A stretch of 64,000 bases of DNA, taken from positions 14,826,746 through 14,890,745 of the forward strand of contig OX246747.1 of the NCBI GenBank assembly GCA_945910005.1, given 5' to 3'. Positions 22,298 to 33,187 of this stretch are shown here, in pieces. The position numbers were made by a program, and so were the translations under genes. Under the pieces are notes generated by a model. It made no database searches. It saw nothing but the letters and a program-made list of their open reading frames with translations, and was not told the origin of the DNA. Within the stretch, counting starts at the first letter, position 1; each line of letters begins with the position of its first letter. The DNA is from Isoperla grammatica. Lineage: Eukaryota > Arthropoda > Insecta > Plecoptera > Perlodidae.

Positions 22298-22991
22298 TTT
22301 ACCGTAAGCTGGGCACTTTCTCGGCTTGTGGCGGTATCCACATCTCTTGCAATCAAAGGAGTCGTTCTTGCTTTCTTCACCACTTGCGCTGGAACTTGCG
22401 TTCGTAGGACCTTGTTCGACTGCTTTTTATCTTGTCCTTTGCTGTATTGTTGACCTATGACGTTCCGCACTGCATCTACTGCGTGCGGCTGCTGCTTCTT
22501 CTTGGGACCTCACTGTAGTGTTGGTTTCTCGAAGGGACTGTACTTGCTGCTTAGGTACTTGCTTCTGCGGCTCTGGATATTTGAACACACTGGTCTAAGG
22601 CAATGCCTCCTTCTGACAACAGTTTCTCTTGTAGAGGGTTGCTCCTTAGGCCAAGGCCTATTATTAACAGGTCTCGGATGATGCTGTCACGTAACTGTCC
22701 TAGCTCACACGTGGATGCGCGATCTCTTAACTCGGTTATGAATTCGTCGACACTCATATCCTGTTGTTGAGACACCCTGAAGAAATTATTTCTTTCAATT
22801 GCCTAGTTTTTGTGAGGTTAACAATAACCCGCGAACTTGTCAATCACATGTTTCAGCACTTTTTTCTGGTCATCGTTCTCGAAAGTTAGTGTGTTAAACA
22901 CGCGAACTGCGTCATATCCTAGGCATATCAGATTTAGGAATATTTGTAATTTAACCTCTTCTGGCTTCTTGGTTTTCTCGGACGCTGCCAT
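22298..22991 (-). pseudogene. Broken gag of the outer element
   Basis: From ATG 22991-22989 the frame reads a Gag N-terminus (AASEKTKKPEEVKLQIFLNL, then GYDAVRVFNTL) and stops near 22818. It resumes in another register at about 22800 with SVDEFITELRDRASTCE and IIRDLLIIGL, a Gag motif shared by gypsy elements, then a basic linker and a first zinc knuckle (CKRCGYRHKPRKC). The first Cys of the next knuckle is the last coding feature before the inner element's duplication. Several frame breaks and a missing segment near 22780-22815 mark it as dead. Confidence 0.8.
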
Positions 22992-23253
22992 CATTGGGTT
23001 TGAAATATAGGCTAGGCCTAGGTCTTCAAACACAATGCTGCCATGTATAGCCTAGGCCTAGGCCTAGGTCTATCTCAAACTGCTGGATCTAGTCTGTCCA
23101 GCTAGGCCTAGGCCTATGTGCTACCTGTTTAGCCAGTTTAGCTTCCATATTGAGAGCTGGTGGTACGCTCTCAACAAAACGTGGTCTGCTACTTGTGAGG
23201 TTATGTTGTGACACCTCACTTGTAACTCTCTTAACTGTTCACTTCTAACACCA

Positions 23254-23659
23254 TGTAATAGGCCTATCTTATGCTGTATCAAGGATACATCTTAGTAAAT
23301 ACTCAACGATAGTAGGTCTAAGACGCCTCTTTTCTACCTTCTAACACACGTTTTTCCGTGGCGTAGGCCTAGGCTTACGCTCTCGACAAAATGTGGTCTG
23401 CTACTTGTGAGGTTATGTTGTAGTACCTTACTTGTAACTCTCTAAATATTCACTTCTGACACCATATCTTGTGCTGTATCTAGGATACATCTTAGTATAT
23501 AATCAACGACAATGTATTGATAAAGATATGATTTAATATGATAACTTGAGAGAAACAAAAGTGACGACTAGGCCTAGGCCTATCACGCGTTCACACCCAT
23601 GACGGAAACCGGAAGTGCTGAGACACAGCTTGCTAGATATGATTGTTGTTGTTGTTATC
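23254..23659 (-). repeat. 5' LTR region of the outer element, partly duplicated
   Basis: An LTR-end copy begins TGTAATA at 23254 directly next to a primer-site-like CACTTCTAACACCA (23240-23253), but runs only ~60 bp. The leader phrase ACTTGTGAGGTTATGTTGT then repeats (23191 and 23404), followed by a second primer-type site (23451-23464) and a fuller LTR copy from 23465. This is a tandem duplication of leader plus LTR edge. TAGGCC hexamers interrupt it near 23568-23582. Confidence 0.65.
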
Positions 23660-26600
23660 TAAAAGGGAATCAAATGGATTCCAACCGGATTCAACAGGAA
23701 CTGGAACCAACTTTAAAAGGAAGTGTCTGTTATTATATCATGAGAATCCCATTGAATACATATGCAGATAAATATAGTTGGTTACGGTTCCAGTAGATTC
23801 CCATAGAATACATACCAAGTTAAATACAGTTGGTCACGGTTGCAGTTGATTACAGTTGATTCCCATTAAATACGTACACAGTTAAATAATACAGCTGGTA
23901 ACGGTTCCAGATTCCCATTGAATACATACACAGCTGAATACAGTTTGTTACAGTTCCAGTTGATTTCAGTTGATTCCCATTGAATACGTACCCAGCTGAA
24001 TACGGTTTGTTACGGTTCCAGTTGATAACAGTTGATTCCCATTGAATACGTACCCTGCTAAATACAGCTGGTTACGGTTCCAGTTGATTACAGTTGATTC
24101 CCATTGGATACGTAGTGGTATTACGTACCCAGCTGAATACAGTTTGTTACGGTTCCAGTTGATAACAGTTGATTCCCATTGGATACGAACCCAGCTGAAA
24201 ACAGTTTGTTACGGTTCCAGTTGATTCCAGTTGATTCCCATTAGATACGTACCCAGCTGAATACAGTTTGTTACGGTTCCAGTTGATTACAGTTGATTCC
24301 TATTGGATACGTATCCAGCTGAATACGGTTTGTTACGGTTCCAGTTGATTACAGTTGATTCCCATTGAATACGTACCCTGCTAAATACAGCTGGTTACGG
24401 TTCCAGTTGATAAGAGTTGATTCCCATTGAATACGTTGGTTCCACTTGATTCCAGTTGATTCCCATTGAATACGTACCCAGCTAAATACAGTTTGTTAGA
24501 GTTCCAGTTGATTACAGTTGATTCCCATTGGATACGTACCCTGCTAAATACAGCTGGTTACGGTTCCAGTTGATTACAGTTGAGTCCCATTGGATACGTA
24601 CCTAGCTGAAAACAGTTTGTTACGGTTCCAGTTGATTACAGTTGATTCCCATTGAATACGTACCCTGCTAAATACAGCTGGTTACGGTTCCAGTTGATTA
24701 GAGTTGATTCCCATTGAATTCGTTGGTTCCACTTGATTCCAGTTGATTCCCATTGAATACGTACCCAGCTAAAGACAGTTTGTTAGAGTTCCAGTTGATT
24801 ACAGTTGATACCCATTGGATTCGTATTACGTACCCAGCTGAATACAGTTTGTTACGGTTCCAGTTGATTCCAGTTGATTCCCATTGAATACGTACCCAGC
24901 TGAATACAGTTTGTTACGGTTCCAGTTGATAACAGTTGATTCCCATTGGATACGAACCCAGCTGAAAACAGTTTGTTACGGTTCCAGTTGATTCCAGTTG
25001 ATTCCCATTAGATACGTACCCAGCTGAATACAGTTTGTTACGGTTCCAGTTGATTACAGTTGATTCCTATTGGATACGTATCCAGCTGAATACGGTTTGT
25101 TACGGTTCCAGTTGATTACAGTTGATTCCCATTGAATACGTACCCTGCTAAATACAGCTGGTTACGGTTCCAGTTGATAAGAGTTGATTCCCATTGAATA
25201 CGTTGGTTCCACTTGATTCCAGTTGATTCCCATTGAATACGTACCCAGCTAAATACAGTTTGTTAGAGTTCCAGTTGATTACAGTTGATTCCCATTGGAT
25301 ACGTACCCTGCTAAATACAGCTGGTGACGGTTCCAGTTGATTACAGTTGAGTCCCATTGGATACGTACCTAGCTGAAAACAGTTTGTTACGGTTCCAGTT
25401 GATTACAGTTGATTCCCATTGAATACGTACCCTGCTAAATACAGCTGGTTACGGTTCCAGTTGATTAGAGTTGATTCCCATTGAATTCGTTGGTTCCACT
25501 TGATTCCAGTTGATTCCCATTGAATACGTACCCAGCTAAAGACAGTTTGTTAGAGTTCCAGTTGATTACAGTTGATTCCCATTGGATTCGTACCCAGCTA
25601 AAGACAGTTTGTTAGAGTTCCAGTTGATTCCAGTTGATTCCCATTGAATACGTACCCAGCTAAAGACAGTTTGTTAGAGTTCCAGTTGATTCCAGTTGAT
25701 TCCCATTGAATACGTACCCAGCTAAAGACAGTTTGTTAGAGTTCCAGTTGATTCCAGTTGATTCCCATTGAATACGTACCCAGCTAAAGACAGTTTGTTA
25801 GAGTTCCAGTTGATTCCAGTTGATTCCCATTGAATACGTACCCAGCTAAAGACAGTTTGTTAGAGTTCCAGTTGATTACAGTTGATACCCATTGGATTCG
25901 TATTACGTACCCAGCTGAATACAGTTTGTTACGGTTCCAGTTGATTCCAGTTGATTCCCATTGAATACGTACCCAGCTGAATACAGTTTGTTACGGTTCC
26001 AGTTGATTCCAGTTGATTCCCATTGGATACGAACCCAGCTGGGTACAGTTTGTTACGGTTCCAGTTGATTCCAGTTGATTCCCATTAGATACGTACCTAG
26101 CTGAATACAGTTTGTAACGGTTCCAGTTGATTACAGTTCATTCCTATTGGATACGTATCCAGCTGAATACGGTTTGTTACGGTTCCAGTTGATGACAGTT
26201 GATTCCCATTGAATACGTACCCTGCTAAATACAGCTGGTTACGGTTCCAGTTGATAAGAGTTGATTCCCATTGAATACGTTGGTTCCACTTGATTCCAGT
26301 TGATTCCCATTGAATACGTACCCAGCTTAATACAGTTTGTTAGAGTTCCAGTTGATTACAGTTAATTCCCATTGGATACGTACCCTGCTAAATACAGCTG
26401 GTTACGGTTCCAGTTGATTACAGTTGAGTCCCATTGGATACGTACCTAGCTGAAAACAGTTTGTTACGGTTCCAGTTGATTACAGTTGATTCCCATTGAA
26501 TACGTACCCTGCTAAATACAGCTGGTTACGGTTCCAGTTGATTAGAGTTGATTCCCATTGAATTCGTTGGTTCCACTTGATTCCAGTTGATTCCCATTGA

Positions 26601-27483
26601 ATACGTACCCAGCTAAAGACAGTTTGTTAGAGTTCCAGTTGATTACAGTTGATACCCATTGGATTCGTATTACGTACCCAGCTGAATACAGTTTGTTACG
26701 GTTCCAGTTGATTCCAGTTGATGCCCATTGAATACGTACCCAGCTAAATACTGTTTGTTACGGTTCCAGTTGATTCCAGTTGATTCCCATTGAATACGTA
26801 CCCTGCTAAATACAGCTGGTTACGGTTCCAGTTGATTACAGTTGATTCCCATTGAATACGTACCCTGCTAAATACAGCTGGTTACGGTTCCAGTTGATTA
26901 CAGTTGAGTCCCATTGGATACGTACCTAGCTGAAAACAGTTTGTTACGGTTCCAGTTGATTACAGTTGATTCCCATTGAATACGTACCCAGCTAAATACA
27001 GCTGGTTACGGTTCCAGTTGATTACAGTTGATTCCCATTGAATACGTATCCAGCTGAATACAGTTTGTTACGGTTCCAGTTGATTACAGTTGATTCCCGT
27101 TGGATACGTATCCAGCTGAATACAGTTGGTTACGGTTCCAGTTGATTACAGTTGATTCCCATTGAATACGTACCCTGCTAAATACAGCTGGTTACGGTTC
27201 CAGTTGATTACAGTTGATTCCCATTAGATACGTATCCAGCTGAATACAGTTTGTAACGGTTCCAGTTGATTACAGTTGATTCCCATTGAATACGTATCCA
27301 GCTGAATGCAGTTTGTTACGGTTCCAGTTGATTACATTTGATTCCCATTGGATACGTATCCAGTTGAATACTGTTTGTTACGGTTCCAGTTGATTACAGT
27401 TGATTCCTGTTGGTATACATACGACTTCCAGTTGGAAACAGCTAGCACAGTTGAATACGTTTGCATCCAGTTGAATACGTCTC
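23660..27483 (-). repeat. 62-bp satellite, right arm (inverted)
   Basis: The same 62-bp unit as 12626-16472 in reverse complement: TTCCAGTTGATTACAGTTGA and GTACCCAGCTGAATACAG. The first ~50 bp (23660-23710) still read in the left-arm orientation (GGATTCAACAGGAACTGGAAC), so the symmetry centre lies near 23710-23750, to the right of the LTR element. Blocks with ATACGTTGGTTCCACTTG recur at ~24430, 25200 and 26275, showing higher-order duplication. Confidence 0.95.
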
Positions 27484-27523
27484 ATGTATCCAACTGTATT
27501 CAACTGGAATTTTAAGCAGGGTA

Positions 27524-30500
27524 GTACCGGGAGAGTGAGTAAAGCTTAGTGCCCCTGTTGGTAGTACCGGGAGAGTGAATAAAGCCAAGTGCCCCTGTTG
27601 GTAGTACCGGGAGAGTGAGTAAAGCTAAGTGCCCCTGTTGGTAGTACCGGGAGAGTGAGTAAAGCTAAGTGCCCCTGTTGGTAGTACCGGGAGAGTGAGT
27701 AAAGCTAGGTGCCCCTGTTGGTAGTACCAGGAGAGTGAGTAAAGCTAAGTGCCCCTGTTGGTAGTACCGGGAGAGTGAGTAAAGCTAAGTGCCCCTGTTG
27801 GTAGTACCGGGAGAGTGAGTAAAGCTAAGTGCCCCTGTTGGTAGTACCGGGAGAGTGAGTAAAGCTAGGTGCCCCTGTTGGTAGTACCGGGAGAGTGAGT
27901 AAAGCCAAGTGCCCCTGTTGGTAGTACCGGGAGAGTGAGTAAAGCTAAGTGCCCCTGTTGGTAGTACCGGGAGAGTGAGTAAAGCTAAGTGCCCCTGTTG
28001 GTAGTACCGGGAGAGTGAGTAAAGCTAAGTGCCCCTGTTGGTAGTACCGGGAGAGTGAGTAAAGCTTAGTGCCCCTGTTGGTAGTACCGGGAGAGTGAGT
28101 AAAGCTAAGTGCCCCTGTTGGTAGTACCGGGAGAGTGAGTAAAGCTAAGTGCCCCTGTTGGTAGTACCAGGAGAGTGAGTAAAGCTAAGTGCCCCTGTTG
28201 GTAGTACCGGGAGAGTGAGTAAAGCTAAGTGCCCCTGTTGGTAGTACCGGGAGAGTGAGTAAAGCTTAGTGCCCCTGTTGGTAGTACCGGGAGAGTGAGT
28301 AAAGCTAAGTGCCCCTGTTGGTAGTACCGGGAGAGTGAGTAAAGCTAAGTGCCCCTGTTGGTAGTACCAGGAGAGTGAGTAAAGCTAAGTGCCCCTGTTG
28401 GTAGTACCGGGAGAGTGAGTAAAGCTAAGTGCCCCTGTTGGTAGTACCGGGAGAGTGAGTTAAGCTAAGTGCCCCTGTTGGTAGTACCGGGAGAGTGAGT
28501 TAAGCTAGGTGCCCCTGTTGGTAGTACCGGGAGAGTGAGTAAAGCTAAGTGCCCCTGTTGGTAGTACCGGGAGAGTGAGTTAAGCTAAGTGCCCCTGTTG
28601 GTAGTACCGGGAGAGTGAGTTAAGCTAGGTGCCCCTGTTGGTAGTACCGGGAGAGTGAGTAAAGCTAAGTGCCCCTGTTGGTAGTACCGGGAGAGTGAGT
28701 TAAGCTAGGTGCCCCTGTTGGTAGTACCGGGAGAGTGAGTAAAGCTAAGTGCCCCTGTTGGTAGTACCGGGAGAGTGAGTAAAGCTAAGAGCCCCTGTTG
28801 GTAGTACCGGGAGAGTGAGTAAAGCTAAGAGCCCCTGTTGGTAGTACCGGGAGAGTGAGTAAAGCTAAGTGCCCCTGTTGGTAGTACCGGGAGAGTGAGT
28901 AAAGCTAAGTGCCCCTGTTGGTAGTACCGGGAGAGTGAGTAAAGCTAAGTGCCCCTGTTGGTAGTACCGGGAGAGTGAGTAAAGCTTAGTGCCCCTGTTG
29001 GTAGTACCGGGAGAGTGAGTAAAGCTAAGTGCCCCTGTTGGTAGTACCAGGAGAGTGAGTAAAGCTAAGTGCCCCTGTTGGTAGTACCGGGAGAGTGAGT
29101 AAAGCTAAGTGCCCCTGTTGGTAGTACCGGGAGAGTGAGTAAAGCTAAGTGCCCCTGTTGGTAGTACCAGGAGAGTGAGTAAAGCTAAGTGCCCCTGTTG
29201 GTAGTACCGGGATAGTGAGTAAAGCTAAGTGCCCCTGTTGGTAGTACCGGGAGAGTGAGTGAAGCTAAGTGCCCCTGTTGGTTGTACCGGGAGAGTGAGT
29301 AAAGCTAAGTGCCCCTGTTGGTAGCACCGGGAGAGTGAGTAAAGCTAAGTGCCCCTGTTGGTAGTACCGGGATAGTGAGTAAAGCCAAGTGCCCCTGTTG
29401 GTTGTACCGGGAGAGTGAGTAAAGCCAAGTGCCCCTGTTGGTTGTACCGGGAGAGTGAGTAAAGCTAAGTGCCCCTGTTGGTAGTACCGGGAGAGTGAGT
29501 AAAGCCAAGTGCCCCTGTTGGTAGTACCGGGAGAGTGAGTAAAGCCAAGTGCCCCTGTTGGTTGTACCGGGAGAGTGAGTAAAGCTAAGTGCCCCTGTTG
29601 GTAGTACCGGGAGAGTGAGTAAAGCCAAGTGCCCCTGTTGGTAGTACCGGGAGAGTGAGTAAAGCTAAGTGCCCCTGTTGGTAGTACCGGGAGAGTGAGT
29701 AAAGCTAAGTGCCCCTGTTGGTAGTACCGGGAGAGTGAGTAAAGCTAAGTGCCCCTGTTGGTAGTACCGGGAGAGTGAGTAAAGCTAAGTGCCCCTGTTG
29801 GTAGTACCGGGAGAGTGAGTAAAGCCAAGTGCCCCTGTTGGTAGTACCGGGAGAGTGAGTAAAGCTAAGTGCCCCTGTTGGTAGTACCGGGAGAGTGAGT
29901 AAAGCTAAGTGCCCCTGTTGGTAGTACCGGGAGAGTGAGTAAAGCCAAGTGCCCCTATGTTGGTAGTACCGGGAGAGTGAGTAAAGCTAAGTGCCCCTGT
30001 TGGTAGTACCGGGAGAGTGAGTAAAGCCAAGTGCCCCTGTTGGTAGTACCGGGAGAGTGAGTAAAGCCAAGTGCCCCTGTTGGTAGTACCGGGAGAGTGA
30101 GTAAAGCCAAGTGCCCCTGTTGGTTGTACCGGGAGAGTGAGTAAAGCTAAGTGCCCCTGTTGGTAGTACCGGGAGAGTGAGTAAAGCCAAGTGCCCCTGT
30201 TGGTAGTACCGGGAGAGTGAGTAAAGCCAAGTGCCCCTGTTGGTAGTACCGGGAGAGTGAGTAAAGCTAAGTGCCCCTGTTGGTAGTACCGGGAGAGTGA
30301 GTAAAGCTAAGTGCCCCTGTTGGTAGTACCGGGAGAGTGAGTAAAGCTAAGTGCCCCTGTTGGTAGTACCGGGAGAGTGAGTAAAGCTAGGTGCCCCTGT
30401 TGGTAGTACCGGGAGAGTGAGTAAAGCCAAGTGCCCCTGTTGGTAGTACCGGGAGAGTGAGTAAAGCTAAGTGCCCCTGTTGGTAGTACCGGGAGAGTGA

Positions 30501-31850
30501 GTAAAGCTAAGTGCCCCTGTTGGTAGTACCGGGAGAGTGAGTAAAGCTAAGTGCCCCTGTTGGTAGTACCGGGAGAGTGAGTAAAGCTAAGTGCCCCTGT
30601 TGGTAGTACCGGGAGAGTGAGTAAAGCCAAGTGCCCCTGTTGGTAGTACCGGGAGAGTGAGTAAAGCTAAGTGCCCCTGTTGGTAGTACCGGGAGAGTGA
30701 GTAAAGCCAAGTGCCCCTGTTGGTAGTACCGGGAGAGTGAGTAAAGCTAAGTGCCCCTGTTGGTAGTACCGGGAGAGTGAGTAAAGCTAAGTGCCCCTGT
30801 TGGTAGTACCGGGAGAGTGAGTAAAGCTAAGTGCCCCTGTTGGTAGTACCGGGAGAGTGAGTAAAGCTAGGTGCCCCTGTTGGTAGTACCGGGAGAGTGA
30901 GTAAAGCCAAGTGCCCCTGTTGGTAGTACCGGGAGAGTGAGTAAAGCTAAGTGCCCCTGTTGGTAGTACCGGGAGAGTGAGTAAAGCTAAGTGCCCCTGT
31001 TGGTAGTACCGGGAGAGTGAGTAAAGCCAAGTGCCCCTGTTGGTAGTACCGGGAGAGTGAGTAAAGCCAAGTGCCCCTGTTGGTAGTACCGGGAGAGTGA
31101 GTAAAGCTAAGTGCCCCTGTTGGTAGTACCGGGAGAGTGAGTAAAGCTAAGTGCCCCTGTTGGTAGTACCAGGAGAGTGAGTAAAGCTAAGTGCCCCTGT
31201 TGGTAGTACCGGGAGAGTGAGTAAAGCTAAGTGCCCCTGTTGGTAGTACCGGGAGAGTGAGTAAAGCTAAGTGCCCCTGTTGGTAGTACCGGGATAGTGA
31301 GTAAAGCTAAGTGCCCCTGTTGGTAGTACCGGAAGAGTGAGTAAAGCTAAGTGCCCCTGTTGGTAGTACCGGGAGAGTGAGTAAAGCTAAGTGCCCCTGT
31401 TGGTAGTACCGGGAGAGTGAGTAAAGCCAAGTGCCCCTGTTGGTAGTACCGGGAGAGTGAGTAAAGCTAAGTGCCCCTGTTGGTAGTACCGGGAGAGTGA
31501 GTAAAGCTAAGTGCCCCTGTTGGTAGTACCGGGAGAGTGAGTAAAGCTAAGTGCCCCTGTTGGTAGTACCGGGAGAGTGAGTAAAGCTAAGTGCCCCTGT
31601 TGGTAGTACCGGGATAGTGAGTAAAGCTAAGTGCCCCTGTTGGTAGTACCGGGAGAGTGAGTAAAGCTAAGTGCCCCTGTTGGTTGTACCGGGAGAGTGA
31701 GTAAAGCTAAGTGCCCCTGTTGGTAGTACCGGGAGAGTGAGTAAAGCTAGGTGCCCCTGTTGGTAGTACCGGGAGAGTGAGTAAAGCTAAGTGCCCCTGT
31801 TGGAAGTACCGGGAGAGTGAGTAAAGCCAAGTGCCCCTGTTGGTAGTACC
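27524..31850 (+). repeat. 40-bp satellite, about 108 copies
   Basis: The unit starts GTAGTACCGGGAGAGTGAG, continues TAAAGCTAAG and ends TGCCCCTGTTG. Period is 40 bp with almost no indels; a 2-bp insertion (CCCCTATGTTGG) at about 29957 shifts register once. Recurrent point variants (GCTTAG, GCTAGG, GCCAAG, ACCAGG, GGATAG, GTTGTACC) are mixed along the array. The minus-strand open frames (29305-29628, 29987-30190, 30507-30710) exist only where GCCAAG replaces GCTAAG and removes a stop, so they are not genes. Confidence 0.97.
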
Positions 31851-32847
31851 GGTAAAGCAGTGTGTAGCAGGGCCTTGTTGTAGCTGTAGTTTTCTTGTGT
31901 GTATCTCCCACAGGGTGCCAGTAGGTGGCGCGCTAACGTGTAGCGTGCCACCAGATTACGTCACTCCGAGCAGCGGTCTAATAGTGATCGAGTGCGTTAC
32001 TATAAGTCATCGTATAGTATTGGTACCATACCATGCAGTATTAACTGTGGACCCTAGTTAGACGTTATAGACATATACTATATATATATAATTTAACAGC
32101 TATCTTTAGAATATAATGACGACCATACCTGGACATTTTGTGGAGCCACGTTGGTGGAGGAGCATGTAGCCTACTCCTAGCCCTTATCAATCGTCCAATC
32201 GGTCACCGACCCTGAGATCTAGCGGAAAGTGAATAGGCGGCCAGCTGCTTTATGAACTATTTGTTTATCGAACACATGTTTGAATACTATTATATTCATA
32301 GTTCCCACGTGACGTCACAGCGGCCATGAAGGACCTATCCTAAATCATTGGCAAATACTAGTCAAATTTAATAAATAAGCCTAGTTTTGAATGTAAAAGT
32401 AAACATAAGTAATAAATAAATAAACAATTGCCGCATATACCAATTTTATCTCAAAAGCAGGCTGAATTTTAGAGAACTAAGAATTTCTGTATTGTACCAC
32501 TACAGCCTTCAATTGTTTCTCCATGGCAACGTCAAAGCTTGATCACAAATGTGGCCGCCACGCACAAAGATGTGATGTACGTGCAACCTATGAATTGCAC
32601 TCTATTATTTATTTTCTGTTGGAGATAGACTTATTCTTATCCATAATTAAGTACTAGTATTTGTTGAATGCACTTAACCCTTATCGTGACACTAGGTAAC
32701 GAGGTAGATCCTCAATTCATTCGGCGTGCTTTAATAACTATACATACTATTGATTATTACAAACCATTGTTTATCACTACTATTCATTAGTACAATCCAC
32801 TGTTTATCTATATTATTATTCCTCTATATTTTACGTAATATTCATAA
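31851..32847. other. Unassigned stretch after the 40-bp satellite
   Basis: No supported gene. The 36-bp phrase at 32294-32329 (with CCCACGTGACGTCAC) is the inverted match of 10388-10423, so a small dispersed repeat lies here. Confidence 0.4.
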
Positions 32848-33187
32848 TCTATACTAATATATAAGAGCCGGGGACTTCCTGTTTCCCCCCGACTTTACAA
32901 CAGGTCTTACCCGTACTACAGGTGAGGTAGACGAAACAGGTGGAGCCACCTATCGTCGACTTCGCCGCGGACAACCTTTGTGCCAGTCTACCCCCCCCCC
33001 CCGTTCACCACATTGTTTACTTAGCCATAAGTCAGCGTGACATCTTCTACAATAATTACAATAGTGTTCACAGTTCCAATCAACCACACTAATCGGCCAT
33101 GACAGTTCCTCCCCTCATTCTTATCTTACCATCAGCAGTTCCAAAACTGCTAGCGACTCAAGGGGTGTACAGCCTGTACTGGGCTAG
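32848..33187 (+). mobile_element. Possible small Helitron
   Basis: Starts TCTATACTAATATATAA, a form often seen at Helitron 5' ends, after an A. A candidate 3' end is GGGCTAG followed by T at 33188, with the short palindrome TGTACAGCCTGTACT just upstream; Helitrons end in CTRR after a hairpin and insert between A and T. No coding capacity. The hairpin is weak, so this is tentative. Confidence 0.35.

Larger units (their letters stand above)
16473..23659 (-). mobile_element. Decayed gypsy-type LTR retrotransposon (outer)
   Basis: Minus-strand element inserted between the two satellite arms. The 3' LTR is 16473-16679; the 5' LTR region is 23254-23659 and is partly duplicated. A primer-binding-type site TGGTGTCAGAAGTG (minus strand, 23464-23451) follows the 5' LTR. 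A purine tract (AAAAGGAAAGG, minus) precedes the 3' LTR. Gag is broken, the protease is present, and RT, RNase H and integrase are absent. The intact inner element lies inside its zinc-knuckle codons. Without that insertion the remaining element is about 1.9 kb. The LTR copies differ at many sites, so the insertion is old. Confidence 0.85.
12588..27521. mobile_element. 14.9-kb inverted-repeat (foldback) element with satellite arms
   Basis: The outermost 38 bp, starting CCCTGCTTAAAATTCCAG, are identical in inverted orientation at 12588-12625 and 27484-27521. Both sides are flanked by TA (12586-12587 and 27522-27523). Joining the flanks at a single TA gives the exact interior of the 40-bp satellite unit (TTGGTAGTACC), so this is an insertion into that unit. 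Inside the ends, each arm is ~3.8 kb of the same 62-bp repeat in opposite orientation. No transposase is seen. The TA duplication suggests a Tc1/mariner-type or related mechanism; long tandem-repeat arms resemble foldback elements such as the TU family described in sea urchins. Apart from the arms, the centre is entirely LTR retrotransposon sequence. Confidence 0.8.

Noticed and set aside
29305..30710. Minus-strand open frames with 40-residue repeats in the 40-bp satellite
   Set aside because: They appear only where a point variant removes a stop from the unit; the same sequence is open in more than one frame because 40 is not a multiple of three. No start context or gene structure.
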